Source: Solirubrobacteraceae bacterium
GTDB lineage: Bacteria > Actinomycetota > Thermoleophilia > Solirubrobacterales > Solirubrobacteraceae
Length of the DNA: 64,000 nucleotides
Assembly: GCA_024711025.1 (NCBI GenBank)
Contig: JANJTP010000028.1
Span: 1 to 64,000, forward strand
Reading direction: 5' to 3'
The notes under the pieces are model-generated. The model made no database searches. It saw only the letters and a program-made list of their open reading frames with translations, and had not been told where the DNA came from. A program made the translations under genes and the position numbers. Below, one piece after another: positions 19,104 to 28,504 of the stretch (positions within the stretch are counted from its first letter, which is position 1; every line of letters starts with the position of its first letter).

Positions 19104-19517
19104 TCAGGCGGCCTCGAAGCGGATCGGCTGCGCCCCCTCCCACAGGCAGCGTCGGCCGAGTGGCCGCAGGTGCTCGAGACCCTCCTCGACGGTCAGGAAG
19201 TGGTTGCCGGCGAGCTGCCCGACGATGCTCGCGAAGCACGTTCCACCGTAAGGGAAGAGGACCTCGGTCTCGCTGGGGCCGCCGGGATAGAGCAGCAGCT
19301 GCCCGGGCGCCGGGTGGCTGGTCGCGTTCTCGAAGTCGAGCCCGGTGTGCAGATCCCCGAGCGGGATCCACATCGACTCCCCGCTCCAGCGGACGTGGAT
19401 GATGCGGTTGTCCCACGGCAGCAGCGTCCGGAAGTAGGCGCAGGTGGCGGGCGCGAGGTCCTCTTCGAGTCGGGCGCTCAGCTCCAGGTCGCCAACGGTG
19501 ATGCGGATCTTGCTCAA
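19104..19517 (-). CDS. DUF3830 family protein (cyclophilin-like)
   Basis: MSKIRITVGDLELSARLEEDLAPATCAYFRTLLPWDNRIIHVRWSGESMWIPLGDL...ENATSHPAPGQLLLYPGG. Confidence 0.85.
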   Translation of the reverse strand: MSKIRITVGDLELSARLEEDLAPATCAYFRTLLPWDNRIIHVRWSGESMWIPLGDLHTGLDFENATSHPAPGQLLLYPGGPSETEVLFPYGGTCFASIVGQLAGNHFLTVEEGLEHLRPLGRRCLWEGAQPIRFEAA

Positions 19518-19604
19518 GACGGTCCTCCGGTCTGTCTGGTCAGGGGGTCGGGCGATGAGACGATCGTGGGCACGGCGTCGGCCGCGGCGACACGCAGCCT
19601 GGCG

Positions 19605-20864
19605 TCACGGAGCGCCCGCCGCGGACGCAACGTAGGCGGCGACCGCCCTGATCTCATCGTCGTCGAGGCGTCCCTTGAACGGCGGCATCGCGCCGCGGCC
19701 GTTGGCGACGACCTCCGCGACCAGGCTCGACGGCGGATGAAGCCGGCCGAGATCCGGGCCGGCCTTCCCCGTTGCACCGGCGGCCTCGAGCGTGTGGCAG
19801 CCGCTGCAGCCTGCCGACTGGAAGATCTTCGCGCCGCTCGCGACGTTCGTCGCGTCGGTCGTGCCGGCCGCCGGCTGGCCGCCGCCGGCACCGTCCGCCG
19901 CGGCAGCCGCCGTGGGCGCGGCACTATCGCCGCCGCTGCCGGCGGGCGCCAGCCACGCGACCAGTCCGATCACGGCCAGCGTCGCGACGACGGGCACGAG
20001 CTTCGGCACCGCGCCCTGTCGGTAGACGATGAAGCCGTGCCTGACCAGCGCCCCGATCGCCATCAGCGCGAGCAGCGCCAGCCATCCGTCCGAATGGCCG
20101 TAGATGAACGAGGCGTGGTTGCTTAGCATCGCCAGCAGCACGGGAAGCGTCAGGTAGGTGTTGTGGACGGAGCGCTGCTTCGCCCGCGCGCCGTCGACCG
20201 GATTCGGCACGGTCCCGGCGCGCCGCGCGGCGACCATCTTGCGATGCATCGGGACGATCACCGTCAGCACGTTGGCGGCCATGAACGTGCCCAGCATCGC
20301 CCCCACCTGGAGGAATGCGGCGCGCGGGCTGAACAGGCTTGTCGCGAGGAGCGCGGCACCGGCCGTCATCGCCACCACCGCCAGCGCGACGAGCCACTCC
20401 CAGCGCCCCAGCAGCCGGCAGGTCAGGTCGTACAGGAACCATCCGACGACAAGCAGCCCGGCGCTCAGCGCGATCGCGGTGCCGGGAGCGATGTCGGCGA
20501 CCGACGGATCGATCAGGTAGGTGCGGGCATTGGCGTAGTAGACGACGATGAGCAGGGCGAACCCCGTGAGCCAGGTCGAGTACGCCGGCCACGGCGTCGC
20601 GAAGTGCAGCGGCTCGGGCAGCGGCTCGGGTGGACGGCGGTACTTGGTCACGTGGTAGAAGCCGCCGCCATGCGCACCCCAGTGCTCGCCGACGGTCATC
20701 GACCCTGACTGCGAGTCGTCGCCGGCGACCGGATGGAGCGAGTTGTCGAGCCGGACGAAGTAGATCGAGGTTCCGAGCCACGTGACGCCGACGATGACGT
20801 GGAACCAGCGGAACAGGACGTCCAGCCAGTCCCCCAGGTAGCTCACCGCGAGGAGGATGCTCAT
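19605..20864 (-). CDS. puuD: PuuD-type membrane urate oxidase (urate hydroxylase) with C-terminal cytochrome c domain
   Basis: GDWLDVLFRWFHVIVGVTWLGTSIYFVRLDNSL...EHWGAHGGGFYHVTKYRR...HNTYLTLPVLLAMLSNHASFIYGH plus C-terminal CSGCH haem motif. Confidence 0.92.
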   Translation of the reverse strand: MSILLAVSYLGDWLDVLFRWFHVIVGVTWLGTSIYFVRLDNSLHPVAGDDSQSGSMTVGEHWGAHGGGFYHVTKYRRPPEPLPEPLHFATPWPAYSTWLTGFALLIVVYYANARTYLIDPSVADIAPGTAIALSAGLLVVGWFLYDLTCRLLGRWEWLVALAVVAMTAGAALLATSLFSPRAAFLQVGAMLGTFMAANVLTVIVPMHRKMVAARRAGTVPNPVDGARAKQRSVHNTYLTLPVLLAMLSNHASFIYGHSDGWLALLALMAIGALVRHGFIVYRQGAVPKLVPVVATLAVIGLVAWLAPAGSGGDSAAPTAAAAADGAGGGQPAAGTTDATNVASGAKIFQSAGCSGCHTLEAAGATGKAGPDLGRLHPPSSLVAEVVANGRGAMPPFKGRLDDDEIRAVAAYVASAAGAP

Positions 20865-20920
20865 CGGCAGCGACGGTAGTGCCGCGTCCGCGGCTCGGCA
20901 AAGTCCCGTTTCGGTGCCCG

Positions 20921-20937
20921 CATAGACAGCGCCTATG
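20921..20937. promoter_or_regulatory. LysR-type operator CATAG-N7-CTATG (contains T-N11-A)
   Basis: CATAGACAGCGCCTATG in the 95-bp divergent intergenic region between puuD and a LysR gene. Confidence 0.65.
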
Positions 20938-20959
20938 AGGTCGCCGTAGAGTCCGGTCG

Positions 20960-21919
20960 GTGAACCTCAGACAGCTGGCGTACTTCCTGGCAGTCGTCGA
21001 CACGGGCTCGTTCACACGCGCCGCCGCCGCGATGCACGTTGCGCAGCCGTCGCTCTCGCAGCAGATCAAGGCGCTGGAGGTCGAGCTGGGCGGGCCGTTG
21101 GTGGACCGCCTGCCGACCGGCATCCGGGTCACGCCGGCCGGACGGGCTTTCGCCGCACGCGCGCGAACTGCCGTGGTCGCCGCCGAAGGTGCCGCGGAGG
21201 CTGCGCGACGGGAGCTCAGGTTCCCGAGCGGCAACCTGGAGATCTGCACGCTGAGATCGCTCGCGGTGGCCCTGCTGCCGGCGGCGATCAAGTCCTGGCA
21301 CCAACACCATCCGGAGGTGGCGATCCGCCTGCGCGAGTTCGGCGACAACGGCACGCTCGTGCAGGCGGTCGCCCGCGGCGAGGGCGAGATCGCCGTCGGC
21401 CCCCCGCCGGCGGGCTGGAGCGGCCAGGCGCAGGAGCTCGGCTGGGACGAGCTGCACGTGGTCCTGCCGGCTACGGATCCGCTGATGCGATCGGACGGGC
21501 CCGTGAAGCTGGCCGCGCTGGCCGACCGCGACTGGATCCTGCTCGAGCCGCCGCACGGCATCGAGGCTCTCGCCGCCGAGGCCTGCCGCCGGGCGGGCTT
21601 CCAGCCCCGCGAGATCGTGCGGACCGCTCAGCTCGACGCGGCGGCACGACTCGCGGCCGCGGGGCTCGGACCGACGCTGCTGCCCGGCAACACGGTCGCG
21701 CGGGAACTCGCCGATCATGTGCGAAGACTCGACCCCGCGGTCATCTGGCGCGTCAGCGCCTACACCCGTGGAGATTGGTCGCCGTGGGCGCAGGTGTTCG
21801 CCGAAACGCTGGCCGACGGGCGGCTGTCCAGGCGGCGACCGCGCGATGCCTGGGTGCTCGATCCCGACGCGCTGCAGCCGCCGGGCTCACCCCCGATCGA
21901 CAGGCGCTCGCCCCTCTGA
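20960..21919 (+). CDS. LysR family transcriptional regulator
   Basis: MNLRQLAYFLAVVDTGSFTRAAAAMHVAQPSLSQQIKALEVELGGPLVDRLPTGIRVTPAGRAF. Confidence 0.95.
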   Translation: MNLRQLAYFLAVVDTGSFTRAAAAMHVAQPSLSQQIKALEVELGGPLVDRLPTGIRVTPAGRAFAARARTAVVAAEGAAEAARRELRFPSGNLEICTLRSLAVALLPAAIKSWHQHHPEVAIRLREFGDNGTLVQAVARGEGEIAVGPPPAGWSGQAQELGWDELHVVLPATDPLMRSDGPVKLAALADRDWILLEPPHGIEALAAEACRRAGFQPREIVRTAQLDAAARLAAAGLGPTLLPGNTVARELADHVRRLDPAVIWRVSAYTRGDWSPWAQVFAETLADGRLSRRRPRDAWVLDPDALQPPGSPPIDRRSPL

Positions 21920-21986
21920 CTTGCGCCGCGAGGGCGCCGGCCGGCACACCGCTCTCACGGCGTCGGTCGAGCCTCGCTCTCGCCCC

Positions 21987-22700
21987 TCAGCGCCCGTAGC
22001 GCTCGCTCGACATCACGAGCTGTGCGGGCAGCGCGGTGCGCGGCGGAGGCGACGGGTCGGCGGCGACGCTGACGGTCTCGGCGACGCTGCGCGTGAGCGC
22101 GACCCGCCGCCCGGCGGCCTCGACGACGACCCGCTCGCCGTCGCGCTCGGCGAGCGTTCCCTCGAGCCCGGGCTCCGCGCCGGCCTCCTTGAGGTATCGC
22201 AGCAGATCCTCGGCCTCGTTCTCGAAACGCAGGATCGTGACGCTCGCCCCGACCTCGACGTCGGCCAGCGGCACCGACACGAGCCGCTTGCCGACCTCGA
22301 TCGGGTGCCCGTGCGGGCAGGTCGAGGCGTCGCCGATCGCCGCGAGCATCCGCTGCTCGAGGACCGGGCTCATGGCGTGCTCGAGCCGCTCGGCCTCCTC
22401 GTGGACCTCGTCCCAGGGGATGCCGAGCACGTCGGTCAGGAAGCGCTCGATCAGCCGGTGGCGGCGGACGATCCCCTCGGCGTGCGCGCGCCCGCTGTCG
22501 GTGAAGGCGATCACCTTGTCGGCGCCGCGCGTGATGTAGCCGTCGCGCTCCAGCCGCCCGAGCATCTCGTGGACGGTCGGGGGCGAGAGCTGCATTGCCC
22601 GGGCGACGTTCGCCGCGGTCATCGGCAGGCCGGCCTCGTAGAGCCAGAAGATGATCTGGAGGTACTCCTCCTCGGCAACTGTGGCCTGCTCGGTCCGCAT
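21987..22700 (-). CDS. DtxR/MntR family metal-dependent transcriptional regulator
   Basis: MRTEQATVAEEEYLQIIFWLYEAGLPMTAANVARAMQLSPPTVHEMLGRLERDGYITRGADKVIAFTDSGRAHAEGIVRRHRLIERFLTDVLG. Confidence 0.93.
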   Translation of the reverse strand: MRTEQATVAEEEYLQIIFWLYEAGLPMTAANVARAMQLSPPTVHEMLGRLERDGYITRGADKVIAFTDSGRAHAEGIVRRHRLIERFLTDVLGIPWDEVHEEAERLEHAMSPVLEQRMLAAIGDASTCPHGHPIEVGKRLVSVPLADVEVGASVTILRFENEAEDLLRYLKEAGAEPGLEGTLAERDGERVVVEAAGRRVALTRSVAETVSVAADPSPPPRTALPAQLVMSSERYGR

Positions 22701-22786
22701 CGGCCGATCGTACAGGCCGGCCGGACGGGTGTCCTCTCGCCGACCCAGGCTCGCGCGGGTCACGGAAGGCGGACCGCGAACGCCGC

Positions 22787-23782
22787 TCAGGCGGCGGACG
22801 CCCGATCGGCGGGCGTGCGCCCGGCGGCGGCACCCCGCTCCTGCGACGGCGGGCGGCTGGTGGGCGTGCGCGCGATGTAGTCGGCGTTCGTGCGCAAGCG
22901 CTCCTCGAACATCGCGACCATCTCCTTCGCCGCCGGCGAGAGCGGGGCGCCGCGGCGGAACACGAAGGCCAGCGTCATCGTGATCGGCGGCTCGAACGGC
23001 ACGTAGCCGAGCTTGGCCGGCAGCCTGCGGCCGCGGGCGAGGAGCGATCCGCGCCAGCCGACGAAGCCTCCGACGCCGGCCGCCGCGAGCTCGAGCGCGG
23101 TCACGGTCGAGTCGAGCTCCACGACCGCGGAGATCGACACCCCGGCGCGCTGCGCGACCTCGTTGAGCCGCCTGCGCGTGGGGTCCTCGACGCCGTAGCT
23201 CGCCTCGGAGAGGATCAGGTCACAGCCGGCGAGCCGCTCGATCGTCATCGCCCGACGCAGGAGCGCTGGATCGACGCTCGTGAACAGCAGCTCGTCCTCC
23301 GCCACCGGCCTGACCTCGAGGCCCTCGTCGTCGACCGGCAGCGCGACGAGCGCCCACTCCAGGCGAGCCTCGCGCACGTTGTCGGCGGCCTCGGCGGAGT
23401 TGAGCGAGAGCATCCGCACGCGGACGGCGGGATGGCGCCGGCGGAAGCGGGCGACGAGGTCGGCGCCGAGGTACTGCCCCGCGGTCGCGAACGTGCCGAA
23501 GCTAGCCGTGCCGCCCCGAATCTCGCGTACCGCGAGAACCGACTCGCGCGCCACCTGCACGCCGTCGAGCACGCTCTCCGCGTGCGGACGCAGCGCGCGC
23601 CCGGCCTCCGTCAGCACCAGGCCGCGGCCGACCCGCTGGAACAGCGCCACCCCGAGCTCGTCCTCGAGTCGGCGAACCTGCTCGCTGACCGACGGCTGGG
23701 CGAGGTGGAGCGAGTCCGCCGCCGCGCTGAACGACCCGTGCTCGACGGCGGCAAGGAAGTAGCTGAGCTGCTGCAGGTTCAT
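22787..23782 (-). CDS. LysR family transcriptional regulator
   Basis: MNLQQLSYFLAAVEHGSFSAAADSLHLAQPSVSEQVRRLEDELGVALFQRVGRGLVLTEAG. Confidence 0.95.
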   Translation of the reverse strand: MNLQQLSYFLAAVEHGSFSAAADSLHLAQPSVSEQVRRLEDELGVALFQRVGRGLVLTEAGRALRPHAESVLDGVQVARESVLAVREIRGGTASFGTFATAGQYLGADLVARFRRRHPAVRVRMLSLNSAEAADNVREARLEWALVALPVDDEGLEVRPVAEDELLFTSVDPALLRRAMTIERLAGCDLILSEASYGVEDPTRRRLNEVAQRAGVSISAVVELDSTVTALELAAAGVGGFVGWRGSLLARGRRLPAKLGYVPFEPPITMTLAFVFRRGAPLSPAAKEMVAMFEERLRTNADYIARTPTSRPPSQERGAAAGRTPADRASAA

Positions 23783-23889
23783 CTCAAGGCTCTGCCTTTA
23801 TCCACCAGAGGAAAGAGACACTACCGCCTTGGGGACAATCGCGGGATCCTTCGGTCGTCGAAATATCCACGCACCTTGAAGGAGCCGTA

Positions 23890-23997
23890 ATGCCACTCGC
23901 GATCTTCTCGCTCGTCAATCTCGTCAACGCCCTGACCGCACCGGCCGCAGCCAGCCTGCACTGGACCGTCGGGACGCCCGAGGACGACCGCATCTGA
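23890..23997 (+). CDS. possible 35-aa small peptide/leader ORF
   Basis: MPLAIFSLVNLVNALTAPAAASLHWTVGTPEDDRI*, preceded by GAAGGAG, located between a LysR gene and an EamA transporter; terminated by tandem TGA TAG. Confidence 0.35.
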   Translation: MPLAIFSLVNLVNALTAPAAASLHWTVGTPEDDRI

Positions 23998-24029
23998 TAG
24001 GAACGGGCGGTCGTCGCCCGCGCCCGAGC

Positions 24030-24980
24030 TTGGTCGCCCGTTCCCACACCACCGGCGTCGCGCTGACGCTGACCTCCGCGGCCGGCTTCGGCGCCACCGG
24101 TGTTCTCGCCAAGGCCGCCTACGGCCTCGGAGCTGCAGCGCCCGCCGTGCTCGGCGGGCGCTTCGCGTTGGCGGCCCTGGCCCTGTGGGCCCTGGTCGCG
24201 CTGCGCCGCCCGACGATGCCGCCGGCGTCGCTGGCGATCGGGGCCGTCGCGTTGGGCGCGATCCTCTACGGCGGCGAGGCGACCCTCTACTTCGCCGCGC
24301 TGGAGCGAATCGACGTATCGCTCGTCGCGCTGATCGTCGCCGTCTACCCGGTGCTCGTCGTCGCCGCGGCGATCGCGATCGGCCGCGAGCAGCCCAGCCG
24401 TGCGCGCACGCTCACGCTGGTCGCCGCGCTGGCGGGCACCGCGCTCGTGCTCGGCGGCGCGCAGATCGGCGCGGTCAGCACGCTCGGCCTGCTGCTCGCC
24501 GCCCTGTCGGCCGTCGGCTACGCCGCATACGTCCTCGTCGCCGACCGTTTCGCGGGGCGCATGGACGGGACGCTGCTCGCCGCGCTCGTCATCACCGGCG
24601 CCACGGTCGGCGCGCTCGCCTACGGCGCGGCCGGCGAGGGCCTGCGCTTCACGATCGACGCTCGCGCGTGGCTGGCGATCGGCGCCCTCGCTGCGCTCTG
24701 CACGGTGATGCCGATCGCGACCTTCCTGATCGCCCTGCCGCGCGTCGGCCCGGGAACCGCGAGCATCCTCTCGACGTTCGAGCCGGTCGTAGCCGTCGCG
24801 CTCGCCGCGATCCTGCTCGGCGAGACGCTCGGGGCGACCCAGGCCGCCGGCGCCGCGCTCGTCGTCGGCTCGATCGTGGCGCTGCAGCTGAGGGCTCCGG
24901 GTAGGGTCGCGGTCGATGAGCCTGCCGCTGCAGCCGCCGCTGCTCCCACAGCTCGCACGCCCGCGCAGCAGCCTGCCTGA
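24030..24980 (+). CDS. EamA/DMT family transporter
   Basis: GVALTLTSAAGFGATGVLAKAAYGLGAAAPAVLGGRFALAALALWALVALRRP..., two EamA repeats; TTG start. Confidence 0.88.
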   Translation: MVARSHTTGVALTLTSAAGFGATGVLAKAAYGLGAAAPAVLGGRFALAALALWALVALRRPTMPPASLAIGAVALGAILYGGEATLYFAALERIDVSLVALIVAVYPVLVVAAAIAIGREQPSRARTLTLVAALAGTALVLGGAQIGAVSTLGLLLAALSAVGYAAYVLVADRFAGRMDGTLLAALVITGATVGALAYGAAGEGLRFTIDARAWLAIGALAALCTVMPIATFLIALPRVGPGTASILSTFEPVVAVALAAILLGETLGATQAAGAALVVGSIVALQLRAPGRVAVDEPAAAAAAAPTARTPAQQPA

Positions 24981-25860
24981 CGGCGAGGGCTGGGCCTACG
25001 AGCCCAAGTGGGACGGCTTCCGCGCGATCGCGTTCGTCGACGGCGATCGGGTCGAGCTGCGCTCGCGCAACGACCGGCCGCTGAGCCGCTACTTCCCCGA
25101 GCTGCGCTTCCCGGCCGGACGCTACGTGCTCGACGGCGAGATCGTCGTGCGCGATGCGCGCGGACGCGAGGACTTCGACGCCCTGAGTCAGCGGATCCAC
25201 CCGGCGGCCTCCCGCGTCGCCCTGCTCAGCGAGCGGACGCCGGCGCGATTCGTCGCCTTCGACCTGCTCGCGTCCGGCGACGACGCGTTGCTCGAAAGGC
25301 CCTACGGCGAGCGGCGCGCGGCTCTCGAGGCGCTCGCCCGAGAGCCGATCGAGCTCACGCCGGTCGTGCGCGAGACGACCGCGGCCGAGCGCTGGCTGCA
25401 CGAGGCCGAAGGCGTCGTCGCCAAGGAGGAGACGGCCCCCTACCGCCCGGGACAGCGCGCCGGGATGGTGAAGGTCAAGCGCCGGCGGACGATCGACGCG
25501 GTCGTCATGGGCTGGCGGCCGGGCAAGGAGCCGGGCACCGTCGGCGCGCTGATCCTCGGCCTGCACGGGCCGGACGGCGCGCTGCGCGAGGTCGGCCACA
25601 CATCGGGCTTCACCGCCCCGCAGAAGCGCTCGCTCGTCGAGCGCCTGCGTCCCTTCGAGACCGGCGAGCGCGGCGGCGGCGAGCCGAGCCGCTGGAGCGC
25701 GGGGCGCGACCTCGAGTGGGTCGCGCTGGGCCCCGAGCTGGTCGTCGAGGTGAGCTTCGACCACGTCTCCGGCGGGCGCATCCGCCACGGCGCGAAGCTC
25801 GAGCGCTGGCGCGAGGACCGCGAGGCGTCCTCCTGCCTGCTGGACCAGCTCGACGGATGA
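24916..25860 (+). CDS. ATP-dependent DNA ligase (LigC-like)
   Basis: EGWAYEPKWDGFRAIAFVDGDRVELRSRNDRPLSRYFPEL...YVLDGEIVVRD...EGVVAKEETAPYRPGQRAGMVKVKRRRTIDAVV; nucleotidyltransferase motifs present. Overlaps EamA by 65 bp. Confidence 0.9.
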   Translation: MSLPLQPPLLPQLARPRSSLPDGEGWAYEPKWDGFRAIAFVDGDRVELRSRNDRPLSRYFPELRFPAGRYVLDGEIVVRDARGREDFDALSQRIHPAASRVALLSERTPARFVAFDLLASGDDALLERPYGERRAALEALAREPIELTPVVRETTAAERWLHEAEGVVAKEETAPYRPGQRAGMVKVKRRRTIDAVVMGWRPGKEPGTVGALILGLHGPDGALREVGHTSGFTAPQKRSLVERLRPFETGERGGGEPSRWSAGRDLEWVALGPELVVEVSFDHVSGGRIRHGAKLERWREDREASSCLLDQLDG

Positions 25861-26354
25861 AGTCTCGCGCGGGGATGGGCTCGGCCCTGTTCTTCCTCGT
25901 CGGGCCGGGCGTCGAGGCGGGGCTCGCGCCGTGGCTGCTGACCGGCGGCTTCACCGACGCGGGGTCGCCCGCGCCGCTGCGCGTGCTCGGCGCGCTGCTC
26001 TGCCTCGGCGGCATCGCCGTCCTCGCCACGACGTTCGCGAGCTTCGCCGGCGAGGGCGCCGGCACGCCGTCGCCGGCGGCCCCGACCGGCCGGCTCGTCG
26101 TCGCCGGCGCCTACCGCCATGTGCGCAACCCGATGTACCTGGCGAGCGCCGCGATCATCGTCGGCGAGGGACTGCTGCTCGGCCAGTGGATCCTGCTCGC
26201 AGGCGCCGCCGCCTACCTCGCCGCGATGGCGGGGCTCGCCGCGCGAGTCGAGGAGCCGCGGCTGCGCCGGCGCTTCGGCGCCGACTACCGCGCGTACCGC
26301 GAAGCCGTTCCCGGCTGGCTGCCGAGTCGCCGCGCCCGGCGACCGGAGGGCTAG
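25857..26354 (+). CDS. isoprenylcysteine carboxyl methyltransferase/PEMT-family membrane protein
   Basis: GRLVVAGAYRHVRNPMYLASAAIIVGEGLLLGQWILLAGAAAYLAAMAGLAARVEEPRLRRRFGADYRAYREAVPGW. Confidence 0.85.
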   Translation: MKSRAGMGSALFFLVGPGVEAGLAPWLLTGGFTDAGSPAPLRVLGALLCLGGIAVLATTFASFAGEGAGTPSPAAPTGRLVVAGAYRHVRNPMYLASAAIIVGEGLLLGQWILLAGAAAYLAAMAGLAARVEEPRLRRRFGADYRAYREAVPGWLPSRRARRPEG

Positions 26355-27367
26355 TCGGGGCGCCGCGCCCGGCTCGGCTGCACGCGCCGCGGCTCGCCGC
26401 GCTGCTTGGCGAAGTGCGGCGGCCAGGGGGCGTCGCCGAGGCCCTGCTCCTCGTCGCGGCGGGCCAGCTCCAGCAGCGGGCCCAGATCGTGGTGGACGTC
26501 GTCGATCGCGGCCAGCGGGTCGCCCTGCGCCGCGAGCCGATCGCGCACCGTCCAGAACGTGAGGTCCGCCGGCTCGACGTCGGGCACCTCGTCCCAGCGC
26601 AGGCCGCAGGAGACGCGCGCATCGGGCACCGGACGCACGCTGTAGGCGCTGGCCACGGTGCGATCGCGGGCGTTCTGGTTGTAGTCGAGGAAGACGCCGA
26701 CGCGCTCCTCCTTCCACCACTTGGAGGTCGCGCGGCCGGGCATCCGGCGCTCGACCTCGCGCGCCAGCGCGAGCGCGGCGCGGCGCACCTCGGTGAACGA
26801 CCAGCGCGGCGCGATCCGCACGCTCACGTGGATCCCGCGCGAGCCGCTGGTCTTCGGGAAGCCGCGCAGCGCGTGCTCGTCGAGCACGGCGCGGACCGTC
26901 GTGGCGACCTCGCGAACCACCGGGAAGCCGACGCCGTCCGAGGGGTCCAGGTCGATCCGCAGCTCGTCCGGATGGTCGAGGTCCGCGCGCCTGACCGGCC
27001 ACGGGTTCCAGTCGATGTTGTTGAGGTTGGTCGCCCAGGCGAGGTGCGCCGCGTCGACCGGTGCCAGCTCCGTCGCGCTGCGCCCGCTCGGGAAGTGGAC
27101 GGTCGCGGTCTGCAGCCAGGGCGGCGGGGACTGCACGCGCTTGTTGAAGAAGAAGCCGCCGCCGATCCCGTCGTTCCAGCGCTTGAGCACCGTCGGGCGC
27201 TCGCGCACGCCGAGCAGCACCGGCTCGGCAAGATCGAGGTAGAGCTCGACGAGGTCGAGCTTCGTGATCGCCGGGCGGCCCGCGTGGGGTGGGAAGAGCT
27301 CCTTCGCGGGGCTCGTGATCCGCACGTCGCGGCCGGCCGCCCGAACCATGGTCTCCTCGCGCGCCAT
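26351..27367 (-). CDS. stand-alone LigD polymerase/primase domain protein (NHEJ)
   Basis: MAREETMVRAAGRDVRITSPAKELFPPHAGRPAITKLDLVELYLDLAEPVL...ELRIDLDPSDGVGFPVVREVA...GFPKTSGSRGIHVSVRI. Confidence 0.9.
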   Translation of the reverse strand: MAREETMVRAAGRDVRITSPAKELFPPHAGRPAITKLDLVELYLDLAEPVLLGVRERPTVLKRWNDGIGGGFFFNKRVQSPPPWLQTATVHFPSGRSATELAPVDAAHLAWATNLNNIDWNPWPVRRADLDHPDELRIDLDPSDGVGFPVVREVATTVRAVLDEHALRGFPKTSGSRGIHVSVRIAPRWSFTEVRRAALALAREVERRMPGRATSKWWKEERVGVFLDYNQNARDRTVASAYSVRPVPDARVSCGLRWDEVPDVEPADLTFWTVRDRLAAQGDPLAAIDDVHHDLGPLLELARRDEEQGLGDAPWPPHFAKQRGEPRRVQPSRARRPD

Positions 27368-27389
27368 CACTCTGCGAGGATGCCGCACC

Positions 27390-28412
27390 GTGACGCCGGC
27401 CGAAACCCCCGCTCGCAGGCCGCTCGACGCACGGCCGGTGCTCGTCGCCCCCGACTCGTTCAAGGGAACGCTCTCCGCGGGCGAGGTCGCCGCCGCCATC
27501 GGGCGCGGCATCGAGCGCGCCGGGGTCGCGGCGGACCTGATGCCGGTGGCGGACGGCGGCGAGGGGACGATGGAGGTGCTGCTCGCCGCACTGGGCGGCG
27601 AGACCCGCACGATCGAGGCGAGCGGCCCGCTCGGCGACCCCGTGGAGGCGGCCTTCGCGCTGCTCGACGACGGCTCGACGGCGATCGTCGAGCTTGCGCG
27701 GGCGAGCGGCCTGCCACTCGTCGACGAGCGGTCGCGCGACGCCGAGGCAGCGAGCAGCCGAGGGACGGGCGAGCTGGTCGCCGCGGCGATCGCCGCCGGC
27801 GCACGGCGAGTGCTGATCGCCGCCGGCGGCAGCGCGAGCACCGACGGGGGCGCCGGAGCGATCGATGCGATCGAGGAATCCGGCGGGCGGCGCGGCGCGC
27901 AGCTGGTGGTGCTGTGCGACGTGCGCACCGCGTTCGAGGACGCGCCGCGGATCTTCGGACCGCAGAAGGGCGCTGACGCGGCGGCCGTCGCGCGCCTCGA
28001 GCGGCGCCTCGACGAGCTCGCAGCGACCTGGCCGCGTGACCCGCGCGGCGTGCCGCTGACCGGCGCGGCCGGCGGCCTCGCCGGCGGGCTCTGGGCGGTG
28101 CTGGACGCGCAGCTCGAGCCGGGAGCCCAGTTCGTGCTGGCGGCGCTCGAGGCCGACCGGCGGATGCGCGCCGCCCGCGCCCTGATCGTCGGCGAGGGAC
28201 GGCTCGACGGCACGACGCTCCAGGGCAAGATCGCCGGCGAGCTGGCGACGCGAGCCCGGCAGGCCGGCGTCCCGTGCCACGCGATCTGCGGCCAGGTGGC
28301 GCTCGACCTCTTCGGGCGGCGGATCATCGACCTGCAGACGGCCCACGAGGCGGGCACGCGCGCAGAGCTCGAAGCCGCCGGCGAGCGGCTCGCGGCCTCG
28401 GGCGTGCTCTGA
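27390..28412 (+). CDS. glycerate kinase
   Basis: VLVAPDSFKGTLSAGEVAAAIGRGIERAGVAADLMPVADGGEGTMEVLLAALGG; GTG start at 27390. Confidence 0.93.
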   Translation: MTPAETPARRPLDARPVLVAPDSFKGTLSAGEVAAAIGRGIERAGVAADLMPVADGGEGTMEVLLAALGGETRTIEASGPLGDPVEAAFALLDDGSTAIVELARASGLPLVDERSRDAEAASSRGTGELVAAAIAAGARRVLIAAGGSASTDGGAGAIDAIEESGGRRGAQLVVLCDVRTAFEDAPRIFGPQKGADAAAVARLERRLDELAATWPRDPRGVPLTGAAGGLAGGLWAVLDAQLEPGAQFVLAALEADRRMRAARALIVGEGRLDGTTLQGKIAGELATRARQAGVPCHAICGQVALDLFGRRIIDLQTAHEAGTRAELEAAGERLAASGVL

Positions 28413-28504
28413 GCGCGGCGGTGGGCGCCGCGGACATCGTGCGAGACGAAGGCGGTCGTGGGGCTCGCTCGAAACCCCGGCACGGGCGGCGGGTAGTTCA
28501 CCCG

